NCBI RefSeq assembly: GCF_032393985.1
Contig: NZ_CP135918.1
Location: 2,604,001 to 2,668,000 of the forward strand
DNA: 64,000 bases
Reading direction: 5' to 3'
From: Fischerella sp. JS2
GTDB lineage: Bacteria > Cyanobacteriota > Cyanobacteriia > Cyanobacteriales > Nostocaceae
Below are positions 28,975 through 38,226 of the stretch, piece after piece. The position numbers and the translations under genes were made by a program. The stretch's first letter is position 1; each line of letters begins with the position of its first letter. The notes under the pieces are model-generated. The model did no database searches, had not been told where the DNA came from, and saw nothing but the letters and a program-made list of their open reading frames with translations.

Positions 28975-29919
28975 ATGACGCTGGAGCAGTTGCGAATTTT
29001 TTTAGCTGTGGCGGAAATGCTGCATTTTACCCGTGCTGCGGAAGCGCTTTATATCACCCAGCCAGCAGTGAGTGCTGCGATTCAAAGTTTGGAAACAGAA
29101 TACGGGGTAAAGTTATTTCATCGCATTGGACGTCATATCGAAATTACAGATGCTGGTAAGTTATTGCAGGGTGAAGCACAAAAAATTCTCGACCAAGTAG
29201 ATTTAACTGAACGCGGTTTGAAGGAATTAAACAATTTGCAACGGGGAGAGTTGAAGTTAGGCGCGAGTCTCACTATTGGTAACTACTGGCTACCCGAAAA
29301 AATTAGCGACTTTAAACAGCACTATCCTGGTATTTTAATTAATTGCACACTAGGGAATGCAGAAGAAATTTGCGAAGGAACTGCTGTAGGAATGTACGAT
29401 CTAGGTTTTGTCACAGGGGATATCAAACCTGCATTACAGAACTCGTTGGAGAAAGAAGTTGTGGGGAGCGATCGCCTACAAATTGTCGTTGGTAAATCTC
29501 ACCCTTGGTTTCAGCGTACTGAAATTTATCTTGAAGAATTGCTCACCACTAGTTGGGTAATGCGTGAATCTGGTTCCGGCGCACAGCGCATGTTTGAGGG
29601 AGCTTTGCAAAGTTGGGGAATTGAACCTAGTAGCCTAGATGTTGTTCTGAACCTGAACACCAGCGAAATGGTGAAAGTAGTAGTAGAAAGAGGTGTCGGC
29701 GCGGCTGCGATTCCCGAATCTATAGTTACAAAAGAAGTGCTGCTAGGGACATTACATGCTGTGCAGATCGTAGATCCACAAAAATCGCCTGGTGAAAAGT
29801 TGGAAATTGTTCAACCTGTTTGGAAACTGAAACATCGTCAACGTTTTCAAACACAGGTAATGATGGCTTTTGAAAAGCTTGTGAAGCAGCAAACTGCACA
29901 AGTTTCTCAAATTGCTTGA
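28975..29919 (+). CDS. LysR-type transcriptional regulator
   Basis: 314 residues. The N-terminal winged helix (MTLEQLRIFLAVAEMLHFTR, then AAEALYITQPAVSAAIQSLE) is typical, followed by a type II binding-protein co-inducer domain from about residue 90. It sits between CadD copy 1 and copies 2 and 3, and close to a TauE/SafE permease and CysA-like ATPase. CysB/CysR-like sulfur regulation or metal control of the island is possible. The effector is unknown. Confidence 0.87.
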   Translation: MTLEQLRIFLAVAEMLHFTRAAEALYITQPAVSAAIQSLETEYGVKLFHRIGRHIEITDAGKLLQGEAQKILDQVDLTERGLKELNNLQRGELKLGASLTIGNYWLPEKISDFKQHYPGILINCTLGNAEEICEGTAVGMYDLGFVTGDIKPALQNSLEKEVVGSDRLQIVVGKSHPWFQRTEIYLEELLTTSWVMRESGSGAQRMFEGALQSWGIEPSSLDVVLNLNTSEMVKVVVERGVGAAAIPESIVTKEVLLGTLHAVQIVDPQKSPGEKLEIVQPVWKLKHRQRFQTQVMMAFEKLVKQQTAQVSQIA

Positions 29920-29934
29920 TGAGATGAGTGCGAT

Positions 29935-30612
29935 TCAACTATCCTTTTTCAAAAGAATCACTAAGCAAATACAACTACCCGCCAACTTTATCAGACTCAA
30001 AGTCTCTGTTTTGAGAACAATAAATCCACCTAATCCTATCAATACAAAAGGCAATATAGAGTTGCCATATTGACTTAAAATATTCGCAATACTTATTTGA
30101 GAAGTTAATTTATAAGCTAAATAGCACCAAACTGCTATCAGGACAAAAAACACTCCAATAATTATCAAGAAATTCTCGATATTACCACTAGCAAATAACG
30201 GCACATAAACACTGATATTATCACTGCCATTTGCAATAGTGATAGCAGCAACACTGTAAGTTTTTGCATTAATTAAACTAGCAATAGTTGAGTCTTGATA
30301 TTCAGCTGTTATGACTGCAATTTCGTCAGATAAATCTTCTTCGGGATTGATCAAACTATTGATCCCCATAGCAATTGGTATTAATCCTAATAAGCCAATC
30401 CAATTTGTTGGTATGAGTAATCCACCAAACAAACCAGGAAGACTGGCAATCACTAATGCTGTAAAACCGAGATATTGACCAACAACAATATGCCGACCTC
30501 GAAAGCTAGAATCTAGCTGAGAAAAAAGCAATAATAAAATGATGATATCATCAATATTAGTAGCAACGAAGGCTGAGAACCCAATTAAGAGTGTAGTAAT
30601 TAACTCACTCAT
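29935..30612 (-). CDS. CadD-family transporter, copy 2
   Basis: 225 residues with the same two-half layout. TNIDDIIILLLLFSQLD and RHIVVGQYLGFTALVIASLPG are at the N-terminus, and ITIANGSDNISVYVPLFA in the second half. It converges on the LysR gene (15 bases between stops) and diverges from copy 3 across a 67-base spacer, so copies 2 and 3 probably share one control region. Confidence 0.82.
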   Translation of the reverse strand: MSELITTLLIGFSAFVATNIDDIIILLLLFSQLDSSFRGRHIVVGQYLGFTALVIASLPGLFGGLLIPTNWIGLLGLIPIAMGINSLINPEEDLSDEIAVITAEYQDSTIASLINAKTYSVAAITIANGSDNISVYVPLFASGNIENFLIIIGVFFVLIAVWCYLAYKLTSQISIANILSQYGNSILPFVLIGLGGFIVLKTETLSLIKLAGSCICLVILLKKDS

Positions 30613-30679
30613 GTCGGTATATCCTGATTTGTTTGCTAAGAATGTTTGACTGGATAATCATAAATCTTGACAACTCTAC

Positions 30680-31336
30680 ATGAGTCAAATTATCGCAACT
30701 ATCACTAAGGCAATCATTGCCTTTGCTGCCACCAATATTGACGACATTATTATACTACTGCTATTTTTTTCCCAGCTTGATCCTCATTTTCGCCGTCGGC
30801 ATGTTTTCATCGGTCAGTATCTTGGTTTTGCCGCGATCGTTCTTGCCAGCCTACCAGGGTTCTTTGGTGGTTTAGTAGTATCAAGAGTCTGGATAGGATT
30901 ATTGGGAATATTGCTAATAGCAATTGGAATTAAGCAATTACTGAATAAAGAAACAGAAAATACAGAAGTTCAGAATGTTAATACTAATTTCGAGCCATCT
31001 ACTACCAGTAAACCTATACTAAATTTTATTTTGAGTATTCTTAGTCCTCAAACTTATAAAGTTGCAGCAGTCACTTTTGCCAATGGAGGTGATAATATCG
31101 GCATCTATATTCCCTTGTTTGCTGGTAATAATTTTGCCAGTTTAATTGTAATTCTCATAGTGTTTTTTGTCATGGTAGGGGTATGGTGCGCTGTTGCTTT
31201 CCTATTAAGTCGTCAAGCTAGAATTGCCTATATTTTAAGTCGCTATGGTAAAAAGACTGTACCTTTTGTATTGATTGGCTTAGGTTTATACATCATGTAT
31301 GAGAGAGGTACATTTACTTTATTACGGCACAAATAA
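30680..31336 (+). CDS. CadD-family transporter, copy 3
   Basis: 218 residues. TNIDDIIILLLFFSQLDP and RHVFIGQYLGFAAIVLASLPG, then VTFANGGDNIGIYIPLFAG. It is closest to copy 2 at the N-terminus, from which it diverges. Its 3' end lies 4 bases from the convergent TauE/SafE gene. Confidence 0.82.
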   Translation: MSQIIATITKAIIAFAATNIDDIIILLLFFSQLDPHFRRRHVFIGQYLGFAAIVLASLPGFFGGLVVSRVWIGLLGILLIAIGIKQLLNKETENTEVQNVNTNFEPSTTSKPILNFILSILSPQTYKVAAVTFANGGDNIGIYIPLFAGNNFASLIVILIVFFVMVGVWCAVAFLLSRQARIAYILSRYGKKTVPFVLIGLGLYIMYERGTFTLLRHK

Positions 31337-31340
31337 ATAC

Positions 31341-32132
31341 TTAATAAACTAACTTCAAACTGACCATCATTAATATAGAGTAAATAATAAACCGCAATGG
31401 TTTTTGTGGTGCTATTTGACAGATTTTAGCACCCAGTAATACTCCTGGTACTGAGCCTAGCCATATCGGTAATACTAAACCCCAATCTACTGTTCCCAAG
31501 GTGAGGTGTCCAAGACCAGTAAATAACAATAAAATTGCTGCTTGGGAAATATCTGTACCGACTAATTTTCGTGCATCCAGACGAAAAAATGCAATTAGCA
31601 CCAAGGCAAACATTGAACCGGAAGCAACGCTAGTCAGACCGACTATACAACCTAAAAATGCTCCTATACTTATCGTCTGTAAGCGTCCTAGTTTAGTTTT
31701 TAAGTCAAATTTAGGCAGTTCAGGTAATTGCAATTTTGGGAAGAAGGTCAACAATAGCATTTGTATCAACGCCAAAACTGTGACCAATAGAAGCGCGACA
31801 CCCAGCAAGTGAAGCATGATATTGTTCAGGTTATGTTCTCCAGTCTGCCTGATTAAGTGCAATATCTCTACCCCGCACAATGAACCAGGAATGCTCCCCA
31901 AAGCTAACCATTTCACCACTTCTACATCTAGGGTTTGTTGCTGCCAGTGCTTGATGCTGCCAACGACTTTCATGAGGGTAGCAGCAACGACATCAGAACT
32001 GACTGCTACCGCAGGCGGAACTTGAAAAACAAAAATCAACATCGGGGTGATGAGAGAAGCGCCACCAATTCCTGTCAAACCAACAACAATACCGACTAAA
32101 AAGCTGAAAAAGGGCAATAATACAAAATTCAT
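31341..32132 (-). CDS. TauE/SafE (TSUP) membrane permease, copy 1
   Basis: 263 residues, about eight membrane helices in two repeats opening with VGLTGIGGASLITPM and VGLTSVASGSMFALV. TSUP proteins export or import sulfite, sulfonates and related organosulfur anions. The substrate is not readable, but CysA and an ssuA fragment within 8 kb fit sulfur. Confidence 0.82.
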   Translation of the reverse strand: MNFVLLPFFSFLVGIVVGLTGIGGASLITPMLIFVFQVPPAVAVSSDVVAATLMKVVGSIKHWQQQTLDVEVVKWLALGSIPGSLCGVEILHLIRQTGEHNLNNIMLHLLGVALLLVTVLALIQMLLLTFFPKLQLPELPKFDLKTKLGRLQTISIGAFLGCIVGLTSVASGSMFALVLIAFFRLDARKLVGTDISQAAILLLFTGLGHLTLGTVDWGLVLPIWLGSVPGVLLGAKICQIAPQKPLRFIIYSILMMVSLKLVY

Positions 32133-32499
32133 ACTCCTGTCCTTTACCGGGGATTTACGAATGCGGCTTAACTTAGCTGAAATTAAAGGATTGGTCGTAA
32201 CGCTTTTGTGCAGACCGTCTCGTGCAACTTAAATTTTTGATCGGCTGTTTTGATACATTATAAAAAACCTAAAACTTGATTGATTTACCGTATTTTAAGA
32301 TAAAAAAACTCCAAAAGTCCAGGGGTCGTATGAACTGATACATAATATTTGTATAAATTTATACCTTTTATAAAAAACCGATTCTTTCTGGAAGCGAGTT
32401 TTGAGGACATATCTACATTTCGAGAGTATACGATCTAGCTTTGTTATTGTATTTTAGAAACAAAATCTACATTAGCCCTAGCAAAATACTGTATTTGAT
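32133..32499. other. divergent spacer with TACNGTAT motifs
   Basis: 367 AT-rich bases between the TSUP and PAP2 genes, no gene. TTTACCGTATTTTA is at 32284-32297 and AATACTGTATTTGATA at about 32485-32500, directly before the PAP2 ATG. Similar motifs precede several genes of this island. Confidence 0.4.
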
Positions 32500-33294
32500 A
32501 TGGCAGAGTTAGAAAAAGTCAACGATGAAAATCAGATCACAGCAACATCGTCGCAAAAGTCAAAGTCGCCTGTAGGGTTTGTGCAAAAACTATTGATTGC
32601 CCACTGGTCTTCTCTGTTGCTGCTACTGGTGGGTGTATATTTACCACTACAAATTTTTGGACTACTGGCGTTGGAGGTGCGGCAAAATGCGGGTGGTTTT
32701 CCTTGGGATTTGCCAATTCTGGTAACTATTCACTCTGTAGCACAGGCAAAGTTAGATGTATTTGTGGTGATGTTTACAAAACTGGGTTCGTTTAGGACTG
32801 TATTACCCATCCTCAGTACGATCGCACTCATTTTAATACTGCAACGTCGGTGGCGATCGCTCACTTATTTAGTCATCACCGCAGCTGGTAGTGCCATTAT
32901 CAACCACACAGCCAAGGAATTTTGGCACAGAGTCCGCCCGCATGTGTGGGACTCAGTTACACCAGAGTTTACTTATTCATTTCCCAGTGGTCATGCCATG
33001 ACTAGTATGACATTGATTGCCATTTTGGTAGTTTTGACCTGGGGTAGTATTTGGTGTTGGTTGGTAGTATCTTTAGGCAGCCTGTATGTAGTAGCGATTG
33101 GCTGGACACGGCTGTATTTGGGAGTTCATTTTCCCAGTGATATTATTGCAGGCTGGATGGTTGCGATCGCTTGGGCAATTGGCGTGAGTTTGATTATTAG
33201 ACCTTATTCATACTCGACAAGTATTGATAGCGAAAAACCAGTGAGTGAAACGAAATTGCTGACTGAAGAACGGCAGTTGGTGGGTGAAGAATAA
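32500..33294 (+). CDS. PAP2-family membrane phosphatase
   Basis: 264 residues, about six membrane helices. The three catalytic motifs are present: KEFWHRVRPHVW, PSGHAMTS and TRLYLGVHFPSDI, whose Lys/Arg, Ser-Gly-His and Arg/His/Asp make the phosphatase site. It acts on lipid phosphates such as phosphatidate or undecaprenyl diphosphate. It is monocistronic and convergent with CadD copy 4. Confidence 0.88.
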   Translation: MAELEKVNDENQITATSSQKSKSPVGFVQKLLIAHWSSLLLLLVGVYLPLQIFGLLALEVRQNAGGFPWDLPILVTIHSVAQAKLDVFVVMFTKLGSFRTVLPILSTIALILILQRRWRSLTYLVITAAGSAIINHTAKEFWHRVRPHVWDSVTPEFTYSFPSGHAMTSMTLIAILVVLTWGSIWCWLVVSLGSLYVVAIGWTRLYLGVHFPSDIIAGWMVAIAWAIGVSLIIRPYSYSTSIDSEKPVSETKLLTEERQLVGEE

Positions 33295-33377
33295 ACAACA
33301 CAGTAGGGGCGTAGCATACTACTTTTCTCATTTTTAGAAAGGTAGCAAGTTTTCAATAAAGTTACAAAGCCCAAAAT

Positions 33378-34052
33378 CTAGTTGAAAAGCGTTGCCACAC
33401 TAGGAAAGAGTTGAAATGTACCGCTTTTCATCATAATAGAAAATCCTAACCAGATTAACACAAATGGAAAGACTTTTCGGCCATATCGAGCTAGAACAGG
33501 AGCCATCAGAGGATTGCGAATCAGGTTGTAAGAGAGGAAACACCACAGTCCAACAGTTAAATAGCAAACAAACAAAATTACGCCCAAACTTGGAAGATTT
33601 GTAGTAGCAAACAATGGCACATAAATACCAATGTTGTTTCCTCCATTTGCAATAGTGACTGCCGAAACGCGGTAAGTTTGAGGATCGCGTAGAGTTGCGA
33701 TTAATGATTTTTTACAACGTCTAGATTTGACTGAATGACTAAAGCCAATTGACACATCCTGGATTGTGTCTCCATCGTCATCTCGACTTATAAGATTACT
33801 AATACCAATAAAAATTGGCAGGATTCCTAGTAATCCAATCCAAGCTTCTGAAAGAAATAGACCACCGAAAAAACCAGGGAGACTAGCAAGTACTAATATA
33901 GTGAATCCAACAAATTCGCCGATGATAACATGCTTGGGACGAAAAATATGATTGACTTTTCCAAAGAAAGCCGTCAAGTATATATTGTCATCAAAAGTAG
34001 TCACAAAAGCGGCAGAGATGCCAATAATTAAAGTACCAATTAGCCAACTCAT
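33378..34052 (-). CDS. CadD-family transporter, copy 4
   Basis: 224 residues. It has the family core (PKHVIIGEFVGFTILVLASL, VTIANGGNNIGIYVPLFA) but is the most diverged copy. The first motif is TTFDDNIYLTAFFGKVN instead of TNIDDIIILLLFFSQLD, and GGDN is GGNN, losing one Asp. It may carry a different substrate. Confidence 0.78.
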   Translation of the reverse strand: MSWLIGTLIIGISAAFVTTFDDNIYLTAFFGKVNHIFRPKHVIIGEFVGFTILVLASLPGFFGGLFLSEAWIGLLGILPIFIGISNLISRDDDGDTIQDVSIGFSHSVKSRRCKKSLIATLRDPQTYRVSAVTIANGGNNIGIYVPLFATTNLPSLGVILFVCYLTVGLWCFLSYNLIRNPLMAPVLARYGRKVFPFVLIWLGFSIMMKSGTFQLFPSVATLFN

Positions 34053-34877
34053 GGTTTTTGCTCACAATGAATCAATGCTGTTTTTCCTAATCCTTCTCTG
34101 CTTCTTGAGGAGGTGAGAACAGTTCTGATCTTTTGCCTAACGTTAGCCAACAGATATTACTGATAACTCATATCAGTAAAGACGAAGAGAACGAGATAGT
34201 TACCTTAGCGTTTGAGTGTCTCGGTAATAAAGCATGTACGCTCTAGTTGAGTCAATTTTCAATAGTCATAGTCAATTTTCCAGTATTTAAATTTTTTGCA
34301 GGTGATCGCCACCCATCCAATGGGTAATTTTTTCTTTGGCAAGGTATCTTGGCGATGTATAACAATCTTATGGTTTCCAGCCAAATAGAAGCAAATCTTC
34401 TTTTTTTTTAAAACGATAAATAAGAGTGATGAATAACTTATACCGTTTCACTATTAGTCTGATACACTTGGCGAATTAGAAGACAAGGAGGACAAGACAA
34501 GGGAGAGAATTTGTATCAATAATTTTGTGAAATGGTATTAACTATAAAGAAGAAGATAAACAGGCTGATTTAAATGATCAGCCCAAAATTCATTCTTGCG
34601 CTAACTTTGCATGTATATACAAATCCTATATATGCTTTCATGTTAAACTGTAATCTAAACCTCAAAAACACTACTTATAAAAGGGGTATTAATTATAACT
34701 ATTTTTGTTTATATAAAAATATTGATATTAGTTATCAGTTATCAGTTATAAAATCCTATTACTTACTGTTAACTGTTCACTGTTAACTGATTCCTAACCA
34801 CTAACTACTAACAATTGAGCAATGACAAATGACCATTGACCATTGACCATTGACCATTGACTAAAGAGGTATGAAAT
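34053..34877. repeat. long non-coding spacer with short tandem repeats
   Basis: 825 bases with no convincing gene. Short tandem arrays occur at its right end: TTATCAG x3 near 34733-34750, TGTTAACTG/TGTTCACTG near 34768-34788, and a heptamer CCATTGA x4 near 34827-34860. These are STRR-type repeats of heterocystous cyanobacteria. The left part is AT-rich spacer. Confidence 0.55.
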
Positions 34878-35714
34878 TTGAACATCCTAGAATTTTCTTT
34901 GTTAGTTTGGCTGGGATCTTTCAGCGCTGGCTTTGTCGGCGCACTGACAGGTTTAGGGGGAGGAGTTATCATTGTCCCCTTGTTAACTTCTGTATTCGGT
35001 GTTGATATTCGCTATGCTGTAGGCGCTTCACTCGTTTCTGTCATCGCAACTAGTGCTGGTGCAGCCTCAACTTATATTAAAAAAGGCTTTGCGAATCTGC
35101 GCTTGGGAATGTTTTTAGAAGTTGCAACAACTATTGGCGCGATCGCTGGTGCTTTAATTGCGACGTTCGTTTCTGTTAAAGTATTGACTATCGTTCTGGC
35201 AATCGTCCTGCTTTACTCTGCCTATCTTTCAGGGCAACCCAAGCTAGAAAATTCCGAAAACGACACAACCGATCCCCTCGCTGATTATCTCCAACTCAAC
35301 AGCACTTACCCCACGCCTGAAGGTGTGATATCTTATCAAGTGCATTCTGTGCCAGCCGGATTTGCTATGATGTTGGTTGCTGGCGTAATCTCTGGGTTAC
35401 TGGGAATTGGTTCGGGAGCATTTAAAGTCCTGGCAATGGATCAAATTATGCGTATTCCCTTCAAAGTTTCGACTACCACGAGCAATTTTATGATTGGCGT
35501 TACCGCCGCCGCATCAGCAGGAGTTTATCTCGCCCGTGGTTACATCAATCCAGGGTTATCTATGCCAGTGATGTTGGGAATATTGCCTGGTGCATTTTTA
35601 GGGGCTAGAGTTTTAGTGGGTGCAAAAACGCAGATATTAAGAATTGTTTTCAGTCTGGTGTTGGTGTCAATGGCTGTGAAGATGGTTTATCAAAATCTCG
35701 CTGGAGGAATGTAA
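34878..35714 (+). CDS. TauE/SafE (TSUP) membrane permease, copy 2
   Basis: 278 residues. TGLGGGVIIVPLLTSVFG opens the first half and GVISGLLGIGSGAFKVLA the second. The start is a TTG at 34878: AAAGAGGT lies 7 bases before it, while the ATG at 34871 is in another frame and too close. It is followed 31 bases later by a DUF1634 protein, a common partner of TSUP permeases, so the two probably act together in anion (sulfite or organosulfur) transport. Confidence 0.83.
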   Translation: MNILEFSLLVWLGSFSAGFVGALTGLGGGVIIVPLLTSVFGVDIRYAVGASLVSVIATSAGAASTYIKKGFANLRLGMFLEVATTIGAIAGALIATFVSVKVLTIVLAIVLLYSAYLSGQPKLENSENDTTDPLADYLQLNSTYPTPEGVISYQVHSVPAGFAMMLVAGVISGLLGIGSGAFKVLAMDQIMRIPFKVSTTTSNFMIGVTAAASAGVYLARGYINPGLSMPVMLGILPGAFLGARVLVGAKTQILRIVFSLVLVSMAVKMVYQNLAGGM

Positions 35715-35745
35715 ACAATTCAAACTTCAAAATTCAAAAAAAGCA

Positions 35746-36348
35746 GTGTTGGCAAGCACCTTGGCAGACTGCACGCTTTCAATTGCAATTGGGAACAGTT
35801 GGAGTATGTTTAAATTAAATTCTAACCAGTGGTCAACCTTCACACAGTCAGAGAGTCGAATTGTTGCTTTACCATTGCAGCCACAAAAAGCCAACCCTGA
35901 TATTGATGCATTAGCCAAGCCAAGTCTGGAAACTACAGACACAAAGGTTAATAGTGAAAATCAACAAACGCAGATATTACAGAATTCCCAGCTACTTGAG
36001 ATTTTATTGAGTCATCTGCTGCAATATGGTGTTTTGCTTGCTAGTAGTGTGGTGTTGTTTGGTGGCATACTCTATTTGTTACACCACGGGGCTGAACCCG
36101 TGCAATATCAAATTTTTCACGGTGAACCATCCAAGTTTCGTTCTCCCAGTGGTGTTGCGGTTGCAGTTTTGTCTGGTAGTCGCCGTGGCATAATTCAGCT
36201 GGGACTTTTACTGCTGATAGCGACACCAATTTTACGGGTGGTGGTTTCTCTGTTAGTCTTTGTCAAACAACGCAACTGGATTTATGTGACAATTACTACG
36301 TTAGTATTGACTGCTTTAATTTACAGCCTTGTCGGAGCTTACTACTAG
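35746..36348 (+). CDS. DUF1634 membrane protein
   Basis: Up to 200 residues from a GTG; an ATG at 35806 would give 180. The DUF1634 core spans about residues 85-198 with three membrane helices, including LLQYGVLLASSVVLFGGILYL, and LSGSRRGIIQLGLLLLIATP. It directly follows the TSUP gene. The role is unknown, probably accessory to the permease. Confidence 0.75.
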   Translation: MLASTLADCTLSIAIGNSWSMFKLNSNQWSTFTQSESRIVALPLQPQKANPDIDALAKPSLETTDTKVNSENQQTQILQNSQLLEILLSHLLQYGVLLASSVVLFGGILYLLHHGAEPVQYQIFHGEPSKFRSPSGVAVAVLSGSRRGIIQLGLLLLIATPILRVVVSLLVFVKQRNWIYVTITTLVLTALIYSLVGAYY

Positions 36349-36545
36349 CTTATACCAATTTTGGATTTTAGATTTTTGATTTTAGATTGGGAGTCTTTGC
36401 TAAAAAGCTATTTATGGAATTTCAAACAATACTAACTATTGCAATTTGGCATTATATTTGCGCGATCGCTTAGCTAAATAAATTTTATATTTTAATGCAC
36501 AAACACTAAATAAAATATCTGAAAATTGCAAAATTCTTGCCTTTG

Positions 36546-36582
36546 CTAGAGTCAAACAAAAGTTTGACTCTAGACTTTTTTT
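36546..36582 (+). terminator. rho-independent terminator
   Basis: A perfect 12-bp stem, CTAGAGTCAAAC/GTTTGACTCTAG, with an AAAA loop and followed by ACTTTTTTT. It ends plus-strand transcripts coming from the TSUP/DUF1634 operon about 200 bases upstream. Confidence 0.85.
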
Positions 36583-36607
36583 ATTTTTAGATATAAAATA
36601 CTGTAAA

Positions 36608-37060
36608 TTGATAAACTTACTGTATTTTATACTCAATCTCAAGAAAACCGACGAAGAACAGTTACCACAAGTAGGCACAGATTACTTGCCCAGAAAAGTT
36701 TTGCAAAAAATTAGAGGTGGATTTTTTTTAGTCATTGGATATTTACTTTCACCATTGTGTTGGTGGAACGATCTAGTATTCAATTTACCAATTGCTTATT
36801 TTTTCGGATATATTTGTAGTCTTTTAGTCCCTAAATTATTTATGCCTTGTGCCATTATCGGCTATTGGCTATCTAATATTATTGGTATTATCTTGATGCA
36901 AGCGGGTGCGATCGACGTTTTCCAAAAACAACCCCAAGAACGTAACCTTAAGAAAGAATTATTGACAGGTTTAGTTTCTTCAACTGCATATACCTTGCTA
37001 ATTATATTATTAATTCAATTTAAAATTCTTGATACACCCAATTTTTTCTCTAATAGTTAG
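36608..37060 (+). CDS. hypothetical membrane protein
   Basis: Up to 150 residues with four hydrophobic segments (about 37-56, 60-78, 82-104 and 123-142). No family is recognised. The start is uncertain: the TTG at 36608 overlaps a promoter-like TTACTGTATTTTATA (36617-36631), and no ATG occurs before the first helix. Translation may begin at a TTG within residues 23-35. It converges on the prohibitin-like gene across a hairpin at 37076-37106. Confidence 0.45.
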   Translation: MINLLYFILNLKKTDEEQLPQVGTDYLPRKVLQKIRGGFFLVIGYLLSPLCWWNDLVFNLPIAYFFGYICSLLVPKLFMPCAIIGYWLSNIIGIILMQAGAIDVFQKQPQERNLKKELLTGLVSSTAYTLLIILLIQFKILDTPNFFSNS

Positions 37061-37075
37061 CAAATTTCAGATACA

Positions 37076-37118
37076 GAACCACGACTGACTTCATAAGTCA
37101 GGGTTCTTGTTTTATTTT
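37076..37118. terminator. bidirectional terminator hairpin
   Basis: GAACC-CTGACTT / AAGTCAG-GGTTC with a CAT loop and a 4-base bulge, followed by TTGTTTTATTTTT on the plus strand. It lies between the convergent membrane-protein and prohibitin-like genes. Confidence 0.6.
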
Positions 37119-37921
37119 TCCGATAATTTTAATAGTTCGCTGATATTAAAAATTTTTGGAGTATTCTTACTCACAATTAAAGGTAATTTTCCATTCCATT
37201 TTTCTATTACTTGTCTTTCTAAAACTTCTGGAGTTAAATTCTGATTTAATAATTTATTGACTTCAGCTTCTCCTTTAGCTAAATTTACTTGAGACTCTGC
37301 TTGTTTTAATGCTTTTAGTGCCAGAAACTCTGCTCGTTTTACTTCCTGTTCTGCAATTTGTTTTGCCTCTACTGCTTCACTAAATTTGTCTGAAAAATTG
37401 ACATGAACTAGTGAAATGTCATCAACTGCAATATAATAATCATCCAATCTTTTTGTCAGGGCTTCATCTACCCCTAATTTAACTTCTCCTCGCTTAGTTA
37501 CTACTTCTTCTGCTGTGTACTTTGCTATAACAGCTTTTAAAACTTCTTCTACGGCTGGATTAATAATTGTATCAATAACTTCTTTTTCAGTACCAATTGT
37601 TTGAAAAATTAAATTTACTTCTTCTGGTAAAATGTGCCAGTTGAGTGCTACCTCTGTCAAAACATCCTGCAAATCTTTAGAATAAGCTTCCGCAGTTATT
37701 TGCTGTTTTTGGATTCTAACACTGATTTTTTTAACAGTATTGGCGATTGGTATAATAACATGGATACCTTCACCTAATACTATTTTTTGTACTTTGCCAA
37801 ATTCCATTAATACACCACGTTCTCCTGCATTAATAATTACAAAAGGTGTCAAAAGAATTGTGATTAAACATAACATCGCAGTAAATTTACCTGCACCACT
37901 CATTAGTTTTATTTTTTTCAT
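37112..37921 (-). CDS. prohibitin/SPFH-domain protein
   Basis: 269 residues. A hydrophobic signal anchor (about 13-31) is followed by the SPFH domain (GERGVLMEFGKVQKIVLGEG, then HVIIPIANTVKKISVRIQKQ) and a C-terminal coiled coil rich in Ala, Glu and Lys (about 195-235). Such proteins form large membrane-attached rings that scaffold membranes or proteases. A TTACAGTATATTATA motif lies 41 bases upstream. Confidence 0.88.
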   Translation of the reverse strand: MKKIKLMSGAGKFTAMLCLITILLTPFVIINAGERGVLMEFGKVQKIVLGEGIHVIIPIANTVKKISVRIQKQQITAEAYSKDLQDVLTEVALNWHILPEEVNLIFQTIGTEKEVIDTIINPAVEEVLKAVIAKYTAEEVVTKRGEVKLGVDEALTKRLDDYYIAVDDISLVHVNFSDKFSEAVEAKQIAEQEVKRAEFLALKALKQAESQVNLAKGEAEVNKLLNQNLTPEVLERQVIEKWNGKLPLIVSKNTPKIFNISELLKLSEK

Positions 37922-38226
37922 ATTAGTTTAAAAATTTTTAGATATTACGATAAAGCGATTGACTTACAGTATATTATAATATTATTATGATCACACAACT
38001 AAGAAAAAATACTATCGCTGCTACGAACTAGTATTACAGTTAACTCAACTAGATAAATTAATGGCTATAGCTAACGGGCTTTGGTCAAGACATGTTGTAG
38101 AAACAGATATTCAAGATTTAGCTAATATTGATATTTTGGAATTTAACAGTAAGTTACATTAAGATGATCGCATAAACTTAAGTATGATTTCTGTAGCCAC
38201 AAAAAGTTAACTAATTCCTAAAACTT
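37922..38226. other. spacer with a possible short coding remnant
   Basis: 305 bases. ACTTACAGTATATTATA at 37962-37978 is the likely promoter element of the prohibitin-like gene. One plus-strand frame ends at 38162 and reads LTQLDKLMAIANGLWSRHVV; it lacks a good start and is unrecognised, possibly the tail of a lost gene. Confidence 0.35.

Noticed and set aside
34574-34786. A 70-codon open frame in the long spacer.
   Set aside because: Composition is that of AT-rich repeats (TTATCAG and similar), with no ribosome site and no recognisable protein features.
34827-34860. Heptamer tandem array resembling a CRISPR at first sight.
   Set aside because: Units are 7 bp without spacers; this is a short tandem repeat, and no cas genes are present.
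38061-38162. Short frame MAIANGLWSRHVVETDIQD as a small gene.
   Set aside because: No ribosome site, and the frame is open further upstream without a start; more likely a gene tail. Noted within the spacer entry only.
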